Origin: JAVXGM01 sp036657395
GTDB lineage: Bacteria; Bacillota; Clostridia; Peptostreptococcales; Anaerovoracaceae
Assembly: GCA_036657395.1 (NCBI GenBank)
Contig: JAVXGM010000004.1
Location: 62,001 to 126,000 of the forward strand
DNA: 64,000 nucleotides
Direction of reading: 5' to 3'
The stretch's first letter is position 1, and the number at the start of each line of letters is the position of its first letter. A program made the position numbers and the translations under genes. Below are positions 16,815 to 26,466 of the stretch, piece after piece. A model generated the notes under the pieces. It did no database searches and had not been told where the DNA came from. It was given only the letters and a program-made list of their open reading frames with translations.

Positions 16815-17621
16815 TTATAACTGATCTAGTGATTTAAAGGTGTATCCTATCTTTTCCCATTTATCTAAAAGCTGCTCTAATATTTCACTATTAGTTTTAG
16901 AAGTGCTATGTAGTAGGACAATAGCACCCGGATGCACTCTTGGAATCAATTTATCAAACGCTTCCTGTGGTGTGGGTTGGTCATTTTCGTACCAGTCTAC
17001 ATATGCAAGACTCCAAAATATCGTCTTGTAACCTAGCGACTTAGCCATCTGTAGATTCTTCTCACTGTACTTTCCTTGGGGGGGACGATAATATTTTTTC
17101 ATCTTGGTTTTTGTAGTCTTTTCAAAGATCTCCTCCATCTTACCTATTTCCTGAGAAAAAGCTTTCTTTGTGGAAATCTGCGACATGTCTGGATGGGTGA
17201 ATGTATGATTCCCGACTATATGTCCTTCTTTCACCATTCTTTTTACCAACTCTGGATTAGTTTGCAAATAATTCCCAACAAGAAAGAAAGTGGCAGGCAC
17301 TTTTTTCTTTTTTAGAGTATCTAAAATCTTTTCCGTATAACCGTTCTCATACCCAGCATCAAAGGTTAAGTATAACTCTTTTTCTTGTGTATTCTCCGCA
17401 TAATATGCGTCATACTTCTTTAGGTATTCAGCCGTCGCATTTGCCACAGGCGGCTTGCCTGTTTGTTGAAAACTTAATCCCCAATTCCCATCTGCCGATG
17501 TTGTTACAATCTTCTGCCCCATTAGGTTTCCAACAGAAAAAATGCTAACTCCAAACACAACCAATATGGCCACTATCCCAGCCACGCTAAACAATTTCTT
17601 TTTTCTAATAAAAATCATCAT
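16815..17621 (-). CDS. pdaA: Delta-lactam-type polysaccharide deacetylase (PdaA-like)
   Basis: 268 residues: an N-terminal membrane anchor, then the NodB deacetylase domain with TFDAGYENGYT (metal-binding Asp), NHTFTHPDMS (metal-binding histidines), YYRPPQGKYS and LLHS near the end. This matches PdaA, which deacetylates muramic acid to make spore-cortex delta-lactam. I start at the ATG with GGTGG upstream rather than at the earlier TTG. It fits the sporulation genes next door. Confidence 0.9.
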   Translation of the reverse strand: MMIFIRKKKLFSVAGIVAILVVFGVSIFSVGNLMGQKIVTTSADGNWGLSFQQTGKPPVANATAEYLKKYDAYYAENTQEKELYLTFDAGYENGYTEKILDTLKKKKVPATFFLVGNYLQTNPELVKRMVKEGHIVGNHTFTHPDMSQISTKKAFSQEIGKMEEIFEKTTKTKMKKYYRPPQGKYSEKNLQMAKSLGYKTIFWSLAYVDWYENDQPTPQEAFDKLIPRVHPGAIVLLHSTSKTNSEILEQLLDKWEKIGYTFKSLDQL

Positions 17622-17682
17622 AAAAATCACCACCAATACATTATATTGGCAGTGACTTGTAAGTATTACTTTTCTTTACGTA

Positions 17683-18231
17683 TTATGCCTCACTGATTTG
17701 CACTAAAGCTCCTGTCACAGAATCCATAATGAATCCATCAATCTTTACGTCACTTGGAATAAGTGGATGATCTTTCAGCAAGTTTACGGTTTCTCCAATC
17801 GCTGTATCTACATCATCAAATCCACTAAGCCAAGACTCAAAATCTATTCCGCAGTAGCCCATCATATCCATAGCTTTTTCGGAAATGCCCCGCTCTTTCA
17901 TATGCTGTATCATAGCCTTGCCATCCATATGTTGAACTCCGCAATCTGTATGTCCAATTACTAAAATATCCCTCACGCCTAACTCAAATATAGCAATGAG
18001 CAAGCTTCGCATTGCACTACCAAAAGCATTACTAATAGTACCACCTGCATTTTTAATAATCTTTACATCTCCATTTTTAAGCCCTAATGCTGCTGGCAAA
18101 AGTTCTGTAAGCCGGGTATCCATACAGGACACAATAGCTAATTTTTTATCTGGATATTTGCTAGTAATATAGGCTTCATATTTTTTTTCTGATACAAATT
18201 TTTTGTTGTACTCAAGTATATCTCTTATCAT
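17683..18231 (-). CDS. Beta-type carbonic anhydrase
   Basis: 182 residues. Zinc ligands C36, H94 and C97 and the Asp38-Arg40 dyad (SCMDTRL and GHTDCGVQ). It interconverts CO2 and bicarbonate. It starts 7 nt after the stop of the rubredoxin/FMN gene, so it is probably the third gene of the Fur-regulated operon. Compact size fits the clade common in clostridia. Confidence 0.93.
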   Translation of the reverse strand: MIRDILEYNKKFVSEKKYEAYITSKYPDKKLAIVSCMDTRLTELLPAALGLKNGDVKIIKNAGGTISNAFGSAMRSLLIAIFELGVRDILVIGHTDCGVQHMDGKAMIQHMKERGISEKAMDMMGYCGIDFESWLSGFDDVDTAIGETVNLLKDHPLIPSDVKIDGFIMDSVTGALVQISEA

Positions 18232-18238
18232 TCTTCTA

Positions 18239-19624
18239 TCACCCGTGTTTAATATTTGTAAACTCTGAAATTTCTCTGCTGATTGTGCACAAATCTTCTA
18301 TACCAAGGTCATGAATGCTTTGGTGCCCTGTAATCCTTGCAAAGGTTTTCAAATCATTAGTGGTGCAGTTTAGGAAGTTGCCTACCCTCTTAGCTGCTGC
18401 TTTCTCATTTAATCTTTTTCTAAGTTGTGAATCCTGAGTAGCTACTCCAACTGGGCATTTTCCACTACCACAAATTCTGTACTGTTGACATGCTGCTGCA
18501 ATAAGTCCTGCGGATGCTACTGCAACTCCATCTGCTCCCATAGCGATCGCCTTGGCAATGTCAGATGCAACTCGAAGCCCACCTGTGATTACTAAATCAG
18601 CTTCACAACCTACTTTATCTAAATATTTTCTAGCCCTGTACAACGCATAAATCGTCGGCACGCTAGTGGAATCTCGAACAATTTTCGGACTTGCACCTGT
18701 GGCGCCTCCTCGTCCATCAATAGTAATGAAATCCGGCTCTGCAAACACGCAAAACTCTAAATCTTTTTCAAGTTTTCCTGCAGCAATTTTAATGCCAATA
18801 GGTCTACCTTCCGATTGGTTTCTAAGTTGCAAAACCAGTTCCTTTAAATCCTCCTTACCATTGACATCATCAAATTTGGAAGGGCTTATAATGTCCTTTG
18901 CTAATGGCTTGTTTCTTATTGCTGAAATCTCTGGTGTCACCTTATCTGCGGGGAGATGTCCACCCATTCCTGGCTTTGTACCCTGGCCGATTTTAATCTC
19001 AATAGCATCTGCATTTTTCAGATTCTCAGAGGTAAGGCTATATTTATTTGGAACGTATTCAAATATGTACTTATATGCTGATTCCATTTCTTCTGGCAAT
19101 ATGCCACCTTCACCGCTACACATAGCAGTTTTAGCCATTGCACTTCCCTTAGAAAGAGCCACTTTAGTTTCTTTGGAAAGAGCACCAAAGGACATATGGG
19201 AAATATATACTGGGCTCTCAAGAACCATAGGCTTTTTTGCATTCTTTCCAATAATAGTCTGGGTACTAACTGGAGCATGTTCATTCAAAGGCGGAGGATT
19301 TAACTGAGCCCCTAAAAGCAAAATATCATCCCAGTTTGGCATTGGTATTTTTGTACCCATTGCTTCAATAATCGTTTCTCCAGAAACTGCCATTTTATGA
19401 ATTTCTGCCATATATCTACAGGATTCATCTACCCTTGCATATTCTGAATCGTAATCCAAATCATTTGATCTGGTCTCTAGCTGAATTTCATCATCTTCAC
19501 CTTCAATGTTTTCAAAAACCGATTTGGGTTGGTTACATATTGGACATTCCTTGAAATCTTTAAAAGTATTATTTCCATCTTCTGTAAAGATATAACCACA
19601 TACACCGCACTTATAACTTGCCAT
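18239..19624 (-). CDS. Rubredoxin-FMN glutamate-synthase-like oxidoreductase
   Basis: 461 residues. Residues 1-45 form a rubredoxin-like domain (YKCGVCGYIF and CPICNQPKS). The remainder is a GltB-type FMN barrel: GEGGILPEEM, KIGQGTKPGMGGHLP, TIDGRGGATGASP and the Cys-rich CQQYRICGSGKCPVGVATQD for an iron-sulfur cluster. No glutaminase domain is present, so electrons probably come through the rubredoxin domain. Substrate unknown. I start at the ATG preceded by GAGG, two codons after an upstream TTG. Confidence 0.88.
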   Translation of the reverse strand: MASYKCGVCGYIFTEDGNNTFKDFKECPICNQPKSVFENIEGEDDEIQLETRSNDLDYDSEYARVDESCRYMAEIHKMAVSGETIIEAMGTKIPMPNWDDILLLGAQLNPPPLNEHAPVSTQTIIGKNAKKPMVLESPVYISHMSFGALSKETKVALSKGSAMAKTAMCSGEGGILPEEMESAYKYIFEYVPNKYSLTSENLKNADAIEIKIGQGTKPGMGGHLPADKVTPEISAIRNKPLAKDIISPSKFDDVNGKEDLKELVLQLRNQSEGRPIGIKIAAGKLEKDLEFCVFAEPDFITIDGRGGATGASPKIVRDSTSVPTIYALYRARKYLDKVGCEADLVITGGLRVASDIAKAIAMGADGVAVASAGLIAAACQQYRICGSGKCPVGVATQDSQLRKRLNEKAAAKRVGNFLNCTTNDLKTFARITGHQSIHDLGIEDLCTISREISEFTNIKHG

Positions 19625-19651
19625 AATCAATATTCCTCACTTTCGTCATAA

Positions 19652-20038
19652 CTAATGCTTTTCAAAACATTTACTACATCGTCCTTTAAATATAATACTG
19701 TGACCATCTATTTCACAACCACTTTTCTCTGTAAATTTTTTGTCTAACTCTTCCATATATGGGATTTCTACATCATATATCCGCCCACATTTTGTACATT
19801 TCAAATGATAATGATTATCTACATGATAATCATAACAATCAGCAGAATTTGGAACCTGTATTCGTAAAATAATCCCAGCCTCCGCCATTTGGTTTAAATT
19901 TCGGTAAACAGTAGCTTTACTAATCCTTGGATAGTCGCAAACTACTTCTGCATAGATTTCCTCTGCTGTAGGATGAATCTTCAGTTTTGTTACTGTTTTA
20001 AGAATTACATCCTTTTGTACTGTATTTCGTTTTTGCAT
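19652..20038 (-). CDS. Fur-family regulator, PerR-like
   Basis: 128 residues. Winged helix (HPTAEEIYAEV, SKATVYRNLNQMAEAGIIL), then metal sites HVDNHYHLKCTKCG and CSKC near the C-terminus for the structural zinc. Neighbours (rubredoxin domain protein) suggest peroxide or iron sensing. AT-rich sequence before the gene (TTATTATTAATAA near 20066-20078) could be its box, implying autoregulation. Ends with UAG. Confidence 0.9.
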   Translation of the reverse strand: MQKRNTVQKDVILKTVTKLKIHPTAEEIYAEVVCDYPRISKATVYRNLNQMAEAGIILRIQVPNSADCYDYHVDNHYHLKCTKCGRIYDVEIPYMEELDKKFTEKSGCEIDGHSIIFKGRCSKCFEKH

Positions 20039-20146
20039 ACAACCGCTCCTTCTAATTGATACTTATTATTAATAAGGAGTATATGCTATTTTTTTCTCTT
20101 TGTCAAATATATCTAGTGTTGACCCTTAAACCCCATCAACATCTAA

Positions 20147-21106
20147 TTATAGGACTGCATAATAGACAACTCTATTTTGATTGCCATTTCTCTGTATATC
20201 CACATTTTCTAGGCTACGAACAAACTTTTTAAACTGGGAATAGCCATAATCCTGAAGCTTAAAATCGCTAAACTTTCCATGAATCTCCTGACCTAAGGCA
20301 CCTAGTTCAATTCCCTGTTTTCCAGCACTTTTCACTATTTTTACAATGAAATCTTCAACATCTTGTTTCTTATTTGTATCTTCTGCCAATTTAACGGAAA
20401 CATAATTTCCTTTTTTAATTAGGCTAATCTTTGTAAACTCCTCTAAAAGCTTAGATAACAAGCTATATCCGTAGCTTCGTACATCAAAATCCGGGTAAAG
20501 CTTTACTAAGCGATTGCCTATTTCTGCTAGCCCTGATTCACGCCCATCATTTACATTTCCCGTAATGATTTTTACGATTGCTTCCTCAATTACTGCTTTA
20601 TCCACTTCTTTAACTTCTTCCTGCATAACATTATTGACCGCAGGCTCTGGTAACGCCTGGTTAGGCTCTTCTCCATTTGCCAAAAGTTCAAGTCTAGTGA
20701 AAATATCACAGGCTTTTCTAAAGGCTAGAGGAGTTTTCTTTTCTCCCATTCCGATTACTGTAAGACCCGATTCTCTAATCCTACTGGCAAGCTTGGTAAA
20801 ATCGCTATCACTTGACACAATGCAAAATCCATCTACTCTACTTGTGTATAAAATATCCATTGCATCAATAATAAGTGCAGAATCCGTGGCGTTTTTCCCT
20901 GTAGTATAGCTGAATTGCTGAATCGGCGTAATGGAACTTCGTAGAAGTTCTTCTTTCCAACTAACATTTTGTCTACTTGTCCAGTCCCCATAAATTCTTT
21001 TATACGTTACATTGCCATATTTAGACAGTTCGTCTAATATAGGATTAATATATTTTGCTGATACATTGTCTGCATCAATCAAAAGTGCAAATCTCTTTTC
21101 CAACAT
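20147..21106 (-). CDS. NYN-domain ribonuclease with LOTUS/OST-HTH domains
   Basis: 319 residues. NYN PIN-like domain at 1-150: ALLIDADNVS, ATDSALIIDAMD and CIVSSDSDFTKLA give the acidic metal-binding residues. Two OST-HTH/LOTUS repeats follow, about 170-235 and 250-319 (GYSLLSKLLEEF and GYSQFKKFVRSL), which bind RNA. Probably degrades or processes specific RNA; targets unknown. It is transcribed alone. Confidence 0.9.
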   Translation of the reverse strand: MLEKRFALLIDADNVSAKYINPILDELSKYGNVTYKRIYGDWTSRQNVSWKEELLRSSITPIQQFSYTTGKNATDSALIIDAMDILYTSRVDGFCIVSSDSDFTKLASRIRESGLTVIGMGEKKTPLAFRKACDIFTRLELLANGEEPNQALPEPAVNNVMQEEVKEVDKAVIEEAIVKIITGNVNDGRESGLAEIGNRLVKLYPDFDVRSYGYSLLSKLLEEFTKISLIKKGNYVSVKLAEDTNKKQDVEDFIVKIVKSAGKQGIELGALGQEIHGKFSDFKLQDYGYSQFKKFVRSLENVDIQRNGNQNRVVYYAVL

Positions 21107-21202
21107 GTATTCTCCTTCTCTCTTAAGTTAGTTCCATTGTACCTTTTTACACGTGTAAACACAAGATATATAAGAAATGGGAACGCTTTCATCTAAGGCA
21201 TT

Positions 21203-21631
21203 TCAAGCTATGTGCATATTTTCAATCACTATCATATCTTTCGCTGTAAGCCCTGTGGTTTTTTCAATAATTTCGTAGTGTACGCATTCCTCCATCATCC
21301 GATGCCCAATAGCATATTGCATGTCCTGCCAACCTTTTTGTTCTCCCTTTTGGAAGGCAAATTTTTCAACCTCTGCAAATATCTCAGAATTATTTGTCCT
21401 GCGAGGCTCTAGTATCCCTTCATCTTCATCTTCCTTAAATTCCATCAACCCCTCATCAACTATTTTCTCCACTAAAGCGTTAGATGCTAAAATGCATCCT
21501 TCAACAATCCTGCAAAACAAATCCATCTCACTATCGTTTTGTGGATTTAGTGATATGGCACTTAACTGGAGTCTATGTAACGCCTTTAAGTCTTCCTCTA
21601 TAGTTTGTTTTAGTTCATTATAATCTTTCAT
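21203..21631 (-). CDS. Hypothetical protein, 142 residues
   Basis: Soluble, helical, acidic; begins MKDYNELKQTIEEDLKALHR and ends IVIENMHIA. AGGAGGATAAG sits before the ATG. I recognise no domain. It lies alone between the NYN and recQ genes in the same direction. Confidence 0.7.
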   Translation of the reverse strand: MKDYNELKQTIEEDLKALHRLQLSAISLNPQNDSEMDLFCRIVEGCILASNALVEKIVDEGLMEFKEDEDEGILEPRRTNNSEIFAEVEKFAFQKGEQKGWQDMQYAIGHRMMEECVHYEIIEKTTGLTAKDMIVIENMHIA

Positions 21632-21722
21632 CTTATCCTCCTTTTATATATGGATATGTAAATTTTTTCCATATCTAAAGGATATCTTAATTGTAAATAT
21701 TTGTCAATTCATATGTGCAAAA

Positions 21723-23555
21723 TTATTCCATATTATGCTTTTTGATAACCTCTAAGAAAGCTTCCCCATATTTAGTATATTTAGTATCCCCTATACCGGA
21801 AATATCAAGCATTTCACCCTTATTTTTTGGCATTAATCTGCACAATTCTTTTAAAGTTTTATCTGTGAAAATTACGTAAGGAGGAATTCCTCTGCTTTTA
21901 GCAAATTTCATTCGTAAGTGTCGAAGTTCCTGGAATAACTCTGGTCGTTCTCCTGCATATTCTCCTGCCTTAGGTTTTTTAGCCTTAGCCATCGGCGTTT
22001 TATCCTTAGCTACTTTCATTATTACGGTTTCCTCCTTGGCCATAAGCTTACTTGCTGATTCCCCTAGCCTGACAATGCTATACTTATCATCAGTTTTGTA
22101 AATATAGCCATGGAGAGTCAAAAAATTAGCCACTTGCTTAAGAAAAGCCACAGAACGCCCCGCTTCACTGGCAAAATAATCATTCTCTAAAAGCCCGTAT
22201 CTTTCTACCTTCTCAGTTTCATTGCCATGAACCGCATCAATAATCACGTTAATCCCATACCTTTGGCCAGATTCGCTTATACAGCCCACCAAATTTCTCG
22301 CCGCAGAAGTTACATCTTCCTCTTCAAACTGGGTCAAGCAATTAGAACAATTCCCACAGTAATTTGAAGGATGTTCCCCAAAATATTCAAGAATATAACT
22401 GCGAAGGCACTCATTAGTATGGCAATAAAATGTCATCAACTTTAACCGTTGCCTGTCCCTTTGAGTAATTGCAAGCTGTTCTTCCGGATCAACTTCCTCA
22501 TTTTCCGTATCTTTTTCAATGAAAAATTGGTTGGTAATTACATCTTTTGCTCCGTAAAGCAATATACAATCTGCTTTTTCACCATCTCTGCCAGCACGTC
22601 CAGCTTCCTGGTAATAGCTTTCTATATTCTTTGGCATATTATAATGAATTACAAAATTTACATTTGACTTGTCTATACCCATTCCAAATGCATTTGTAGC
22701 CACCATAACTGTCTTCACATCGTAGATAAAATCGTCTTGATTTTCCCGCCGTTCTTTATCAGAAAGGCCTGCATGATAACGTGTAGCCTTAATTCCACTA
22801 TCATTTAATTTTAAGCAAACTTCCTCTACGCTCTTTCTTGTAAGGCAATAAACAATTCCACTTTTACTGGGATGACTTTCAATGTAATCTAAGACCGCTC
22901 CAAATTTGTCCTTAGGTTTCTCCACAGAAAAAAACAGATTATCCCTGTCAAAGCCAGTAACTAAAACGGTAGGATCTTTTAGATCCAAAATCTTCATCAC
23001 ATCTTCTTTTACTTGCTTTGTAGCTGTTGCTGTGAAAGCACTGACAATTGGCCTTGTTTTTAGCTGATTTACAAAGTCCATGATTTTTAGATAGCTAGGG
23101 CGAAAATCCTGCCCCCACTGCGAAACGCAATGAGTCTCATCAACAGTTACCATATCTATCTTTGCTTGATTTGCAAATGATAAAAATTCTTCATTAGTAA
23201 GTCGCTCTGGAGCAACATAAATAATCTTGTACATGCCTGTTTTGGCATTTTCAATAGCCTTTAAATACTGATTGTATGTAAGGGAACTGTTAAAAAATGC
23301 CCCTCTTATTCCTGCCTCTTTTAAAGCCGCCACCTGGTCTTTCATCAATGAAATTAATGGGGTAATCACGATGGTGATTCCTGGCATCATAATCCCTGGT
23401 AGCTGGTAACATATAGACTTACCTGCACCTGTAGGCATAATACCAAATGTATCTTTTCCAGCGAGAATACTATCAATTAGTATTTCCTGACCTTCTCTAA
23501 AATCCTCATATCCAAAATATTGCTTCAATGTTTGCTTTTTACTTTTGTCTGTCAT
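21723..23555 (-). CDS. recQ: ATP-dependent DNA helicase RecQ
   Basis: 610 residues. Helicase motifs: PTGAGKSICYQLP (Walker A), VDETHCVSQWGQDFRPSY (DETH instead of DEAH), FTATAT and HYNMPKNIESYYQEAGRAGRDG. Zinc-binding cysteines in CRSYILEYFGE..CGNCSNC, then winged helix and a C-terminal HRDC domain. Unwinds recombination and stalled-fork intermediates. The start overlaps the end of the CPCC gene by 17 nt. Confidence 0.96.
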   Translation of the reverse strand: MTDKSKKQTLKQYFGYEDFREGQEILIDSILAGKDTFGIMPTGAGKSICYQLPGIMMPGITIVITPLISLMKDQVAALKEAGIRGAFFNSSLTYNQYLKAIENAKTGMYKIIYVAPERLTNEEFLSFANQAKIDMVTVDETHCVSQWGQDFRPSYLKIMDFVNQLKTRPIVSAFTATATKQVKEDVMKILDLKDPTVLVTGFDRDNLFFSVEKPKDKFGAVLDYIESHPSKSGIVYCLTRKSVEEVCLKLNDSGIKATRYHAGLSDKERRENQDDFIYDVKTVMVATNAFGMGIDKSNVNFVIHYNMPKNIESYYQEAGRAGRDGEKADCILLYGAKDVITNQFFIEKDTENEEVDPEEQLAITQRDRQRLKLMTFYCHTNECLRSYILEYFGEHPSNYCGNCSNCLTQFEEEDVTSAARNLVGCISESGQRYGINVIIDAVHGNETEKVERYGLLENDYFASEAGRSVAFLKQVANFLTLHGYIYKTDDKYSIVRLGESASKLMAKEETVIMKVAKDKTPMAKAKKPKAGEYAGERPELFQELRHLRMKFAKSRGIPPYVIFTDKTLKELCRLMPKNKGEMLDISGIGDTKYTKYGEAFLEVIKKHNME

Positions 23556-23757
23556 TTATTTCCTCAATACATTTCTTTTTCGCTTGATTTAAACTAAGCT
23601 TATTTGCTCCCCCATCAGAATCAGGGTTTCTAAATTGGTGTAGGTCATCCTCCCAGCCGCACTGCTTACAAATTTCATAGGTTCCTGGACCTTCTTCTGA
23701 CAAGGTAAGATTGCCACAACATGGGCAAGGATATTTTTTTTCTTGTTTACTGTTCAT
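23539..23757 (-). CDS. CPCC-family cysteine-rich protein
   Basis: 72 residues with YPCPCCGNLTL and YEICKQCGWEDD, the two zinc-knuckle halves of the CPCC family (Pfam PF14206-type). Function unknown; such genes are common as small accessory genes. It overlaps recQ and lies just after the lipoprotein gene, forming a three-gene run. Confidence 0.85.
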   Translation of the reverse strand: MNSKQEKKYPCPCCGNLTLSEEGPGTYEICKQCGWEDDLHQFRNPDSDGGANKLSLNQAKKKCIEEINDRQK

Positions 23758-24166
23758 TGAAATACTCCGCCCCTCTTTCTGGTTTAAAATATGTTCTAAT
23801 TACCCCATCTTTGGATTTCACGCCAAACTCATTAGTCTTTTCCCTATAACACACCATATCACCATCAGATTCTGTCTTTATTTGTACATCATCTCCAGGG
23901 TAATCCACTAATCCTTGTGCCCCTGCTAAGTATTCCTCTATGGTTGCATCTCCGAATTCCTGTTGGTCTAGTACATGTTTCTGATAATGTTCCTCTAGCC
24001 TTTGCCGGTTCTTAAATTGTGACCCATCCTGGTTAACTGTAGTTGCCACTTTGTCGCCGCTAGCTTCCTGGCTTTGGACAGTATTTCCACACCCACTAAA
24101 TACAAGAAAAGCCATAATAATTATGGCCAGTACTGCACTAAATTTTCTGTTATTAATCTTCCCCAT
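23747..24166 (-). CDS. Secreted lipoprotein with toxin-like C-terminus
   Basis: 139 residues from the ATG with GGAGGAAGA upstream. The signal peptide ends in the lipobox LVFSGC (Cys at about 24). The C-terminal region (DMVCYREKTNEFGVKSKDGV then IRTYFKP) resembles the last part of BECR-fold RNase toxin domains in polymorphic toxins, but the region is short and the similarity is from memory. Probably exposed at the cell surface. It overlaps the CPCC gene, whose small zinc-knuckle product could be a partner. Confidence 0.6.
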   Translation of the reverse strand: MGKINNRKFSAVLAIIIMAFLVFSGCGNTVQSQEASGDKVATTVNQDGSQFKNRQRLEEHYQKHVLDQQEFGDATIEEYLAGAQGLVDYPGDDVQIKTESDGDMVCYREKTNEFGVKSKDGVIRTYFKPERGAEYFNEQ

Positions 24167-24267
24167 TCTTCCTCTTCCTCCTTTATTATTTTTCTTTTTA
24201 TTATAGCACAAAAACATTTTTTTTATTGTATAATACAATGTAAGAGTTTAGTTAGGAGCAAAATATT

Positions 24268-26379
24268 ATGGAACATAACACAGATATACTAAATACATTA
24301 TCCGAATTAATTTACATTTCAGATGTTGAGACGTATGATCTTTTATTTATCAATAAATCAGGTGCTGCAACTTTTGAAATTGATGCTTTAAATGGAGAAA
24401 AATGCTATGAACTTTTACAAGGGCGAACTTCTCCTTGTGAATTTTGTACTAACCATTTACTCTCCTATGATAATTATTATACATGGAAACATATTAACGA
24501 ATTAAGTGGGGGACACCATTATCTCCTAAAAGATAAATTTTTGAATTGGAATGGTCGCAAAGCAAGAATAGAAATTGCCTTTGATATTACCTCCTCTGAA
24601 CAAGAGCAACTAAAAACTAAAGCCCTTTCCATTGGGCAAGGCATCTTGATTGACTGCGTAAAAGTCTTATATCAATCAAAGCCTATCGTTTCCATTATTC
24701 AAGAGATGCTACAGACTATAGGGTCTGCTCTAGATGCAGACCGAGCTTATATTTTTAAAGTAGATGAAAATGTTCTTTGCAATACCTATGAATGGTGTTC
24801 CTCCAATATTCCTTCACAAAAATGCAACCTACAGTCTTTGGATATTTCATCCATAGACAGATGGATGCCCTCATTTAAATTACAAGAATGCCTATTTACT
24901 GAAGATGTTGAGGAAATTAGAGAAACCTTCCCCAATGAATATAAAACTTTATCGCAACAAAATGTTACTTCTCTTCTTGTTGGGCCTTTTTATTCTGACG
25001 GTAAATTGGTTGGCTTTATAGGTGTGGACAACCCCTCAAGGGATAAGGTGAATTCTATATTACCTCTATTTAGTACTCTAAGTTATTTTCTTAATTCTAG
25101 TATTACTGAAAATAATAACCAGCAGTTGTTAATAACCCTTAGCTATAATGACTTTCTCACAAAGGTTCATAATAGGAACAAGCTTATGCATGATATCGAA
25201 GAATTAAATGCAAACCCCCGTGAAAACACAGGAGTAGTTTATATTGATATAAACGGATTAAAAGCTCTTAATGATCACTATGGCCACGATGTGGGGGATC
25301 AGGCTCTAATTAGTACGGCGGAGATTATCATGACCATCTTCGATAAAAATGATGTTTATAGGGTAGGTGGAGACGAATTTGTTATCATTTCAACAGAAAT
25401 CACTTCTGCTAATTTCACAAAAAAACTTCATAGTCTTAAAGCCTCTTTTGGTATAGAGCATGATTTACATGCGGCTATAGGTGCATATTGGGTAAAAACT
25501 TTTGAAAATTTGTACTTGATTATTTCTAAGGCAGATCAAAAAATGTATGCTGATAAGAAAAATTTCTATCGAAAAAAATCTAACACAAATCGATATAGAT
25601 ATAACAATGATACTTTGCTCGAACTAGCAAATCCTGTTATATTACGTCAACTAATCAATCACAATCATTTTATCATTTATCTTCAACCTAAAGTAACGCT
25701 AATTGATGAAAAACTTGCTGGGGCAGAGGCCTTAATCCGCTATAAAGATGACAAGGGACAAATATTTGCTCCAGGTACATTTATCCCACTTCTTGAGGAT
25801 GTGCACTTAGTAGGAGAATTGGATTTCTTCGTGTTTGACGCTGTTTGCTCATTCATTAAAGCTCGATTAGATGCCAATGAGAAAGTCGTTCCTATTTCTG
25901 TTAATTTCTCTAGGAATACTATTAATCTGTCCGGATTTATATGCCAATTATCTGATATTTATGATCAATATAAGATTCCTAAAAATTTGATTGAATTGGA
26001 AATTTTGGAGAGTGGACAGCACGAAATCACTGCTATGCAAATTGAAACCTTAGATGACTTGAAAAAAATTGGTTTTACCATATGTATGGATGATTTCGGT
26101 GTGGAATATGCCAACCTATTTCTCTTTTCTTCCGTGGACTTTGACGTGTTGAAGTTGGACAAACGCTTGATTAATGATATTAATACTAGTGAAAAAATTC
26201 AGGTGCTTGTACAATCTATAGTAGACATCTGCAAGAAACTAAATATTTCCTTGGTAGTAGAGGGCATAGAAACCATAGAAACCCTTCAAATATTACAAAG
26301 ATTGGGTTGCCCTCAAGGGCAAGGTTTTCTCTTTGATAAACCTCTCTCCTGTGACGATTTTATTAGAAAATATTTGTAA
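24268..26379 (+). CDS. c-di-GMP signalling protein: PAS-GAF-GGDEF-EAL
   Basis: 703 residues. PAS-like region at 5-110 with a CEFCTN cysteine pair, GAF about 125-285, GGDEF about 300-440 with an intact RVGGDEF near 366-371, EAL about 450-700 with EALIR near 487, DDFGVEYAN and VVEGIETIE. Both domains keep catalytic motifs, so it could make and break cyclic di-GMP. No membrane segment. Its promoter lies in the 100-bp gap shared with the divergent lipoprotein gene. Confidence 0.93.
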   Translation: MEHNTDILNTLSELIYISDVETYDLLFINKSGAATFEIDALNGEKCYELLQGRTSPCEFCTNHLLSYDNYYTWKHINELSGGHHYLLKDKFLNWNGRKARIEIAFDITSSEQEQLKTKALSIGQGILIDCVKVLYQSKPIVSIIQEMLQTIGSALDADRAYIFKVDENVLCNTYEWCSSNIPSQKCNLQSLDISSIDRWMPSFKLQECLFTEDVEEIRETFPNEYKTLSQQNVTSLLVGPFYSDGKLVGFIGVDNPSRDKVNSILPLFSTLSYFLNSSITENNNQQLLITLSYNDFLTKVHNRNKLMHDIEELNANPRENTGVVYIDINGLKALNDHYGHDVGDQALISTAEIIMTIFDKNDVYRVGGDEFVIISTEITSANFTKKLHSLKASFGIEHDLHAAIGAYWVKTFENLYLIISKADQKMYADKKNFYRKKSNTNRYRYNNDTLLELANPVILRQLINHNHFIIYLQPKVTLIDEKLAGAEALIRYKDDKGQIFAPGTFIPLLEDVHLVGELDFFVFDAVCSFIKARLDANEKVVPISVNFSRNTINLSGFICQLSDIYDQYKIPKNLIELEILESGQHEITAMQIETLDDLKKIGFTICMDDFGVEYANLFLFSSVDFDVLKLDKRLINDINTSEKIQVLVQSIVDICKKLNISLVVEGIETIETLQILQRLGCPQGQGFLFDKPLSCDDFIRKYL

Positions 26380-26466
26380 TAAATCCCATCTGATAATAGG
26401 CTCTTGCATTTACGCTACAACAGGTCTATATTTAGTATATACAAAGTAGAAAGTTGGTGGATTATT

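Noticed and set aside
18666..19307. Plus-strand ORF of 213 codons inside the rubredoxin-FMN gene
   Set aside because: The minus-strand protein has clear family motifs throughout, and the plus frame has no recognisable domain or start site.
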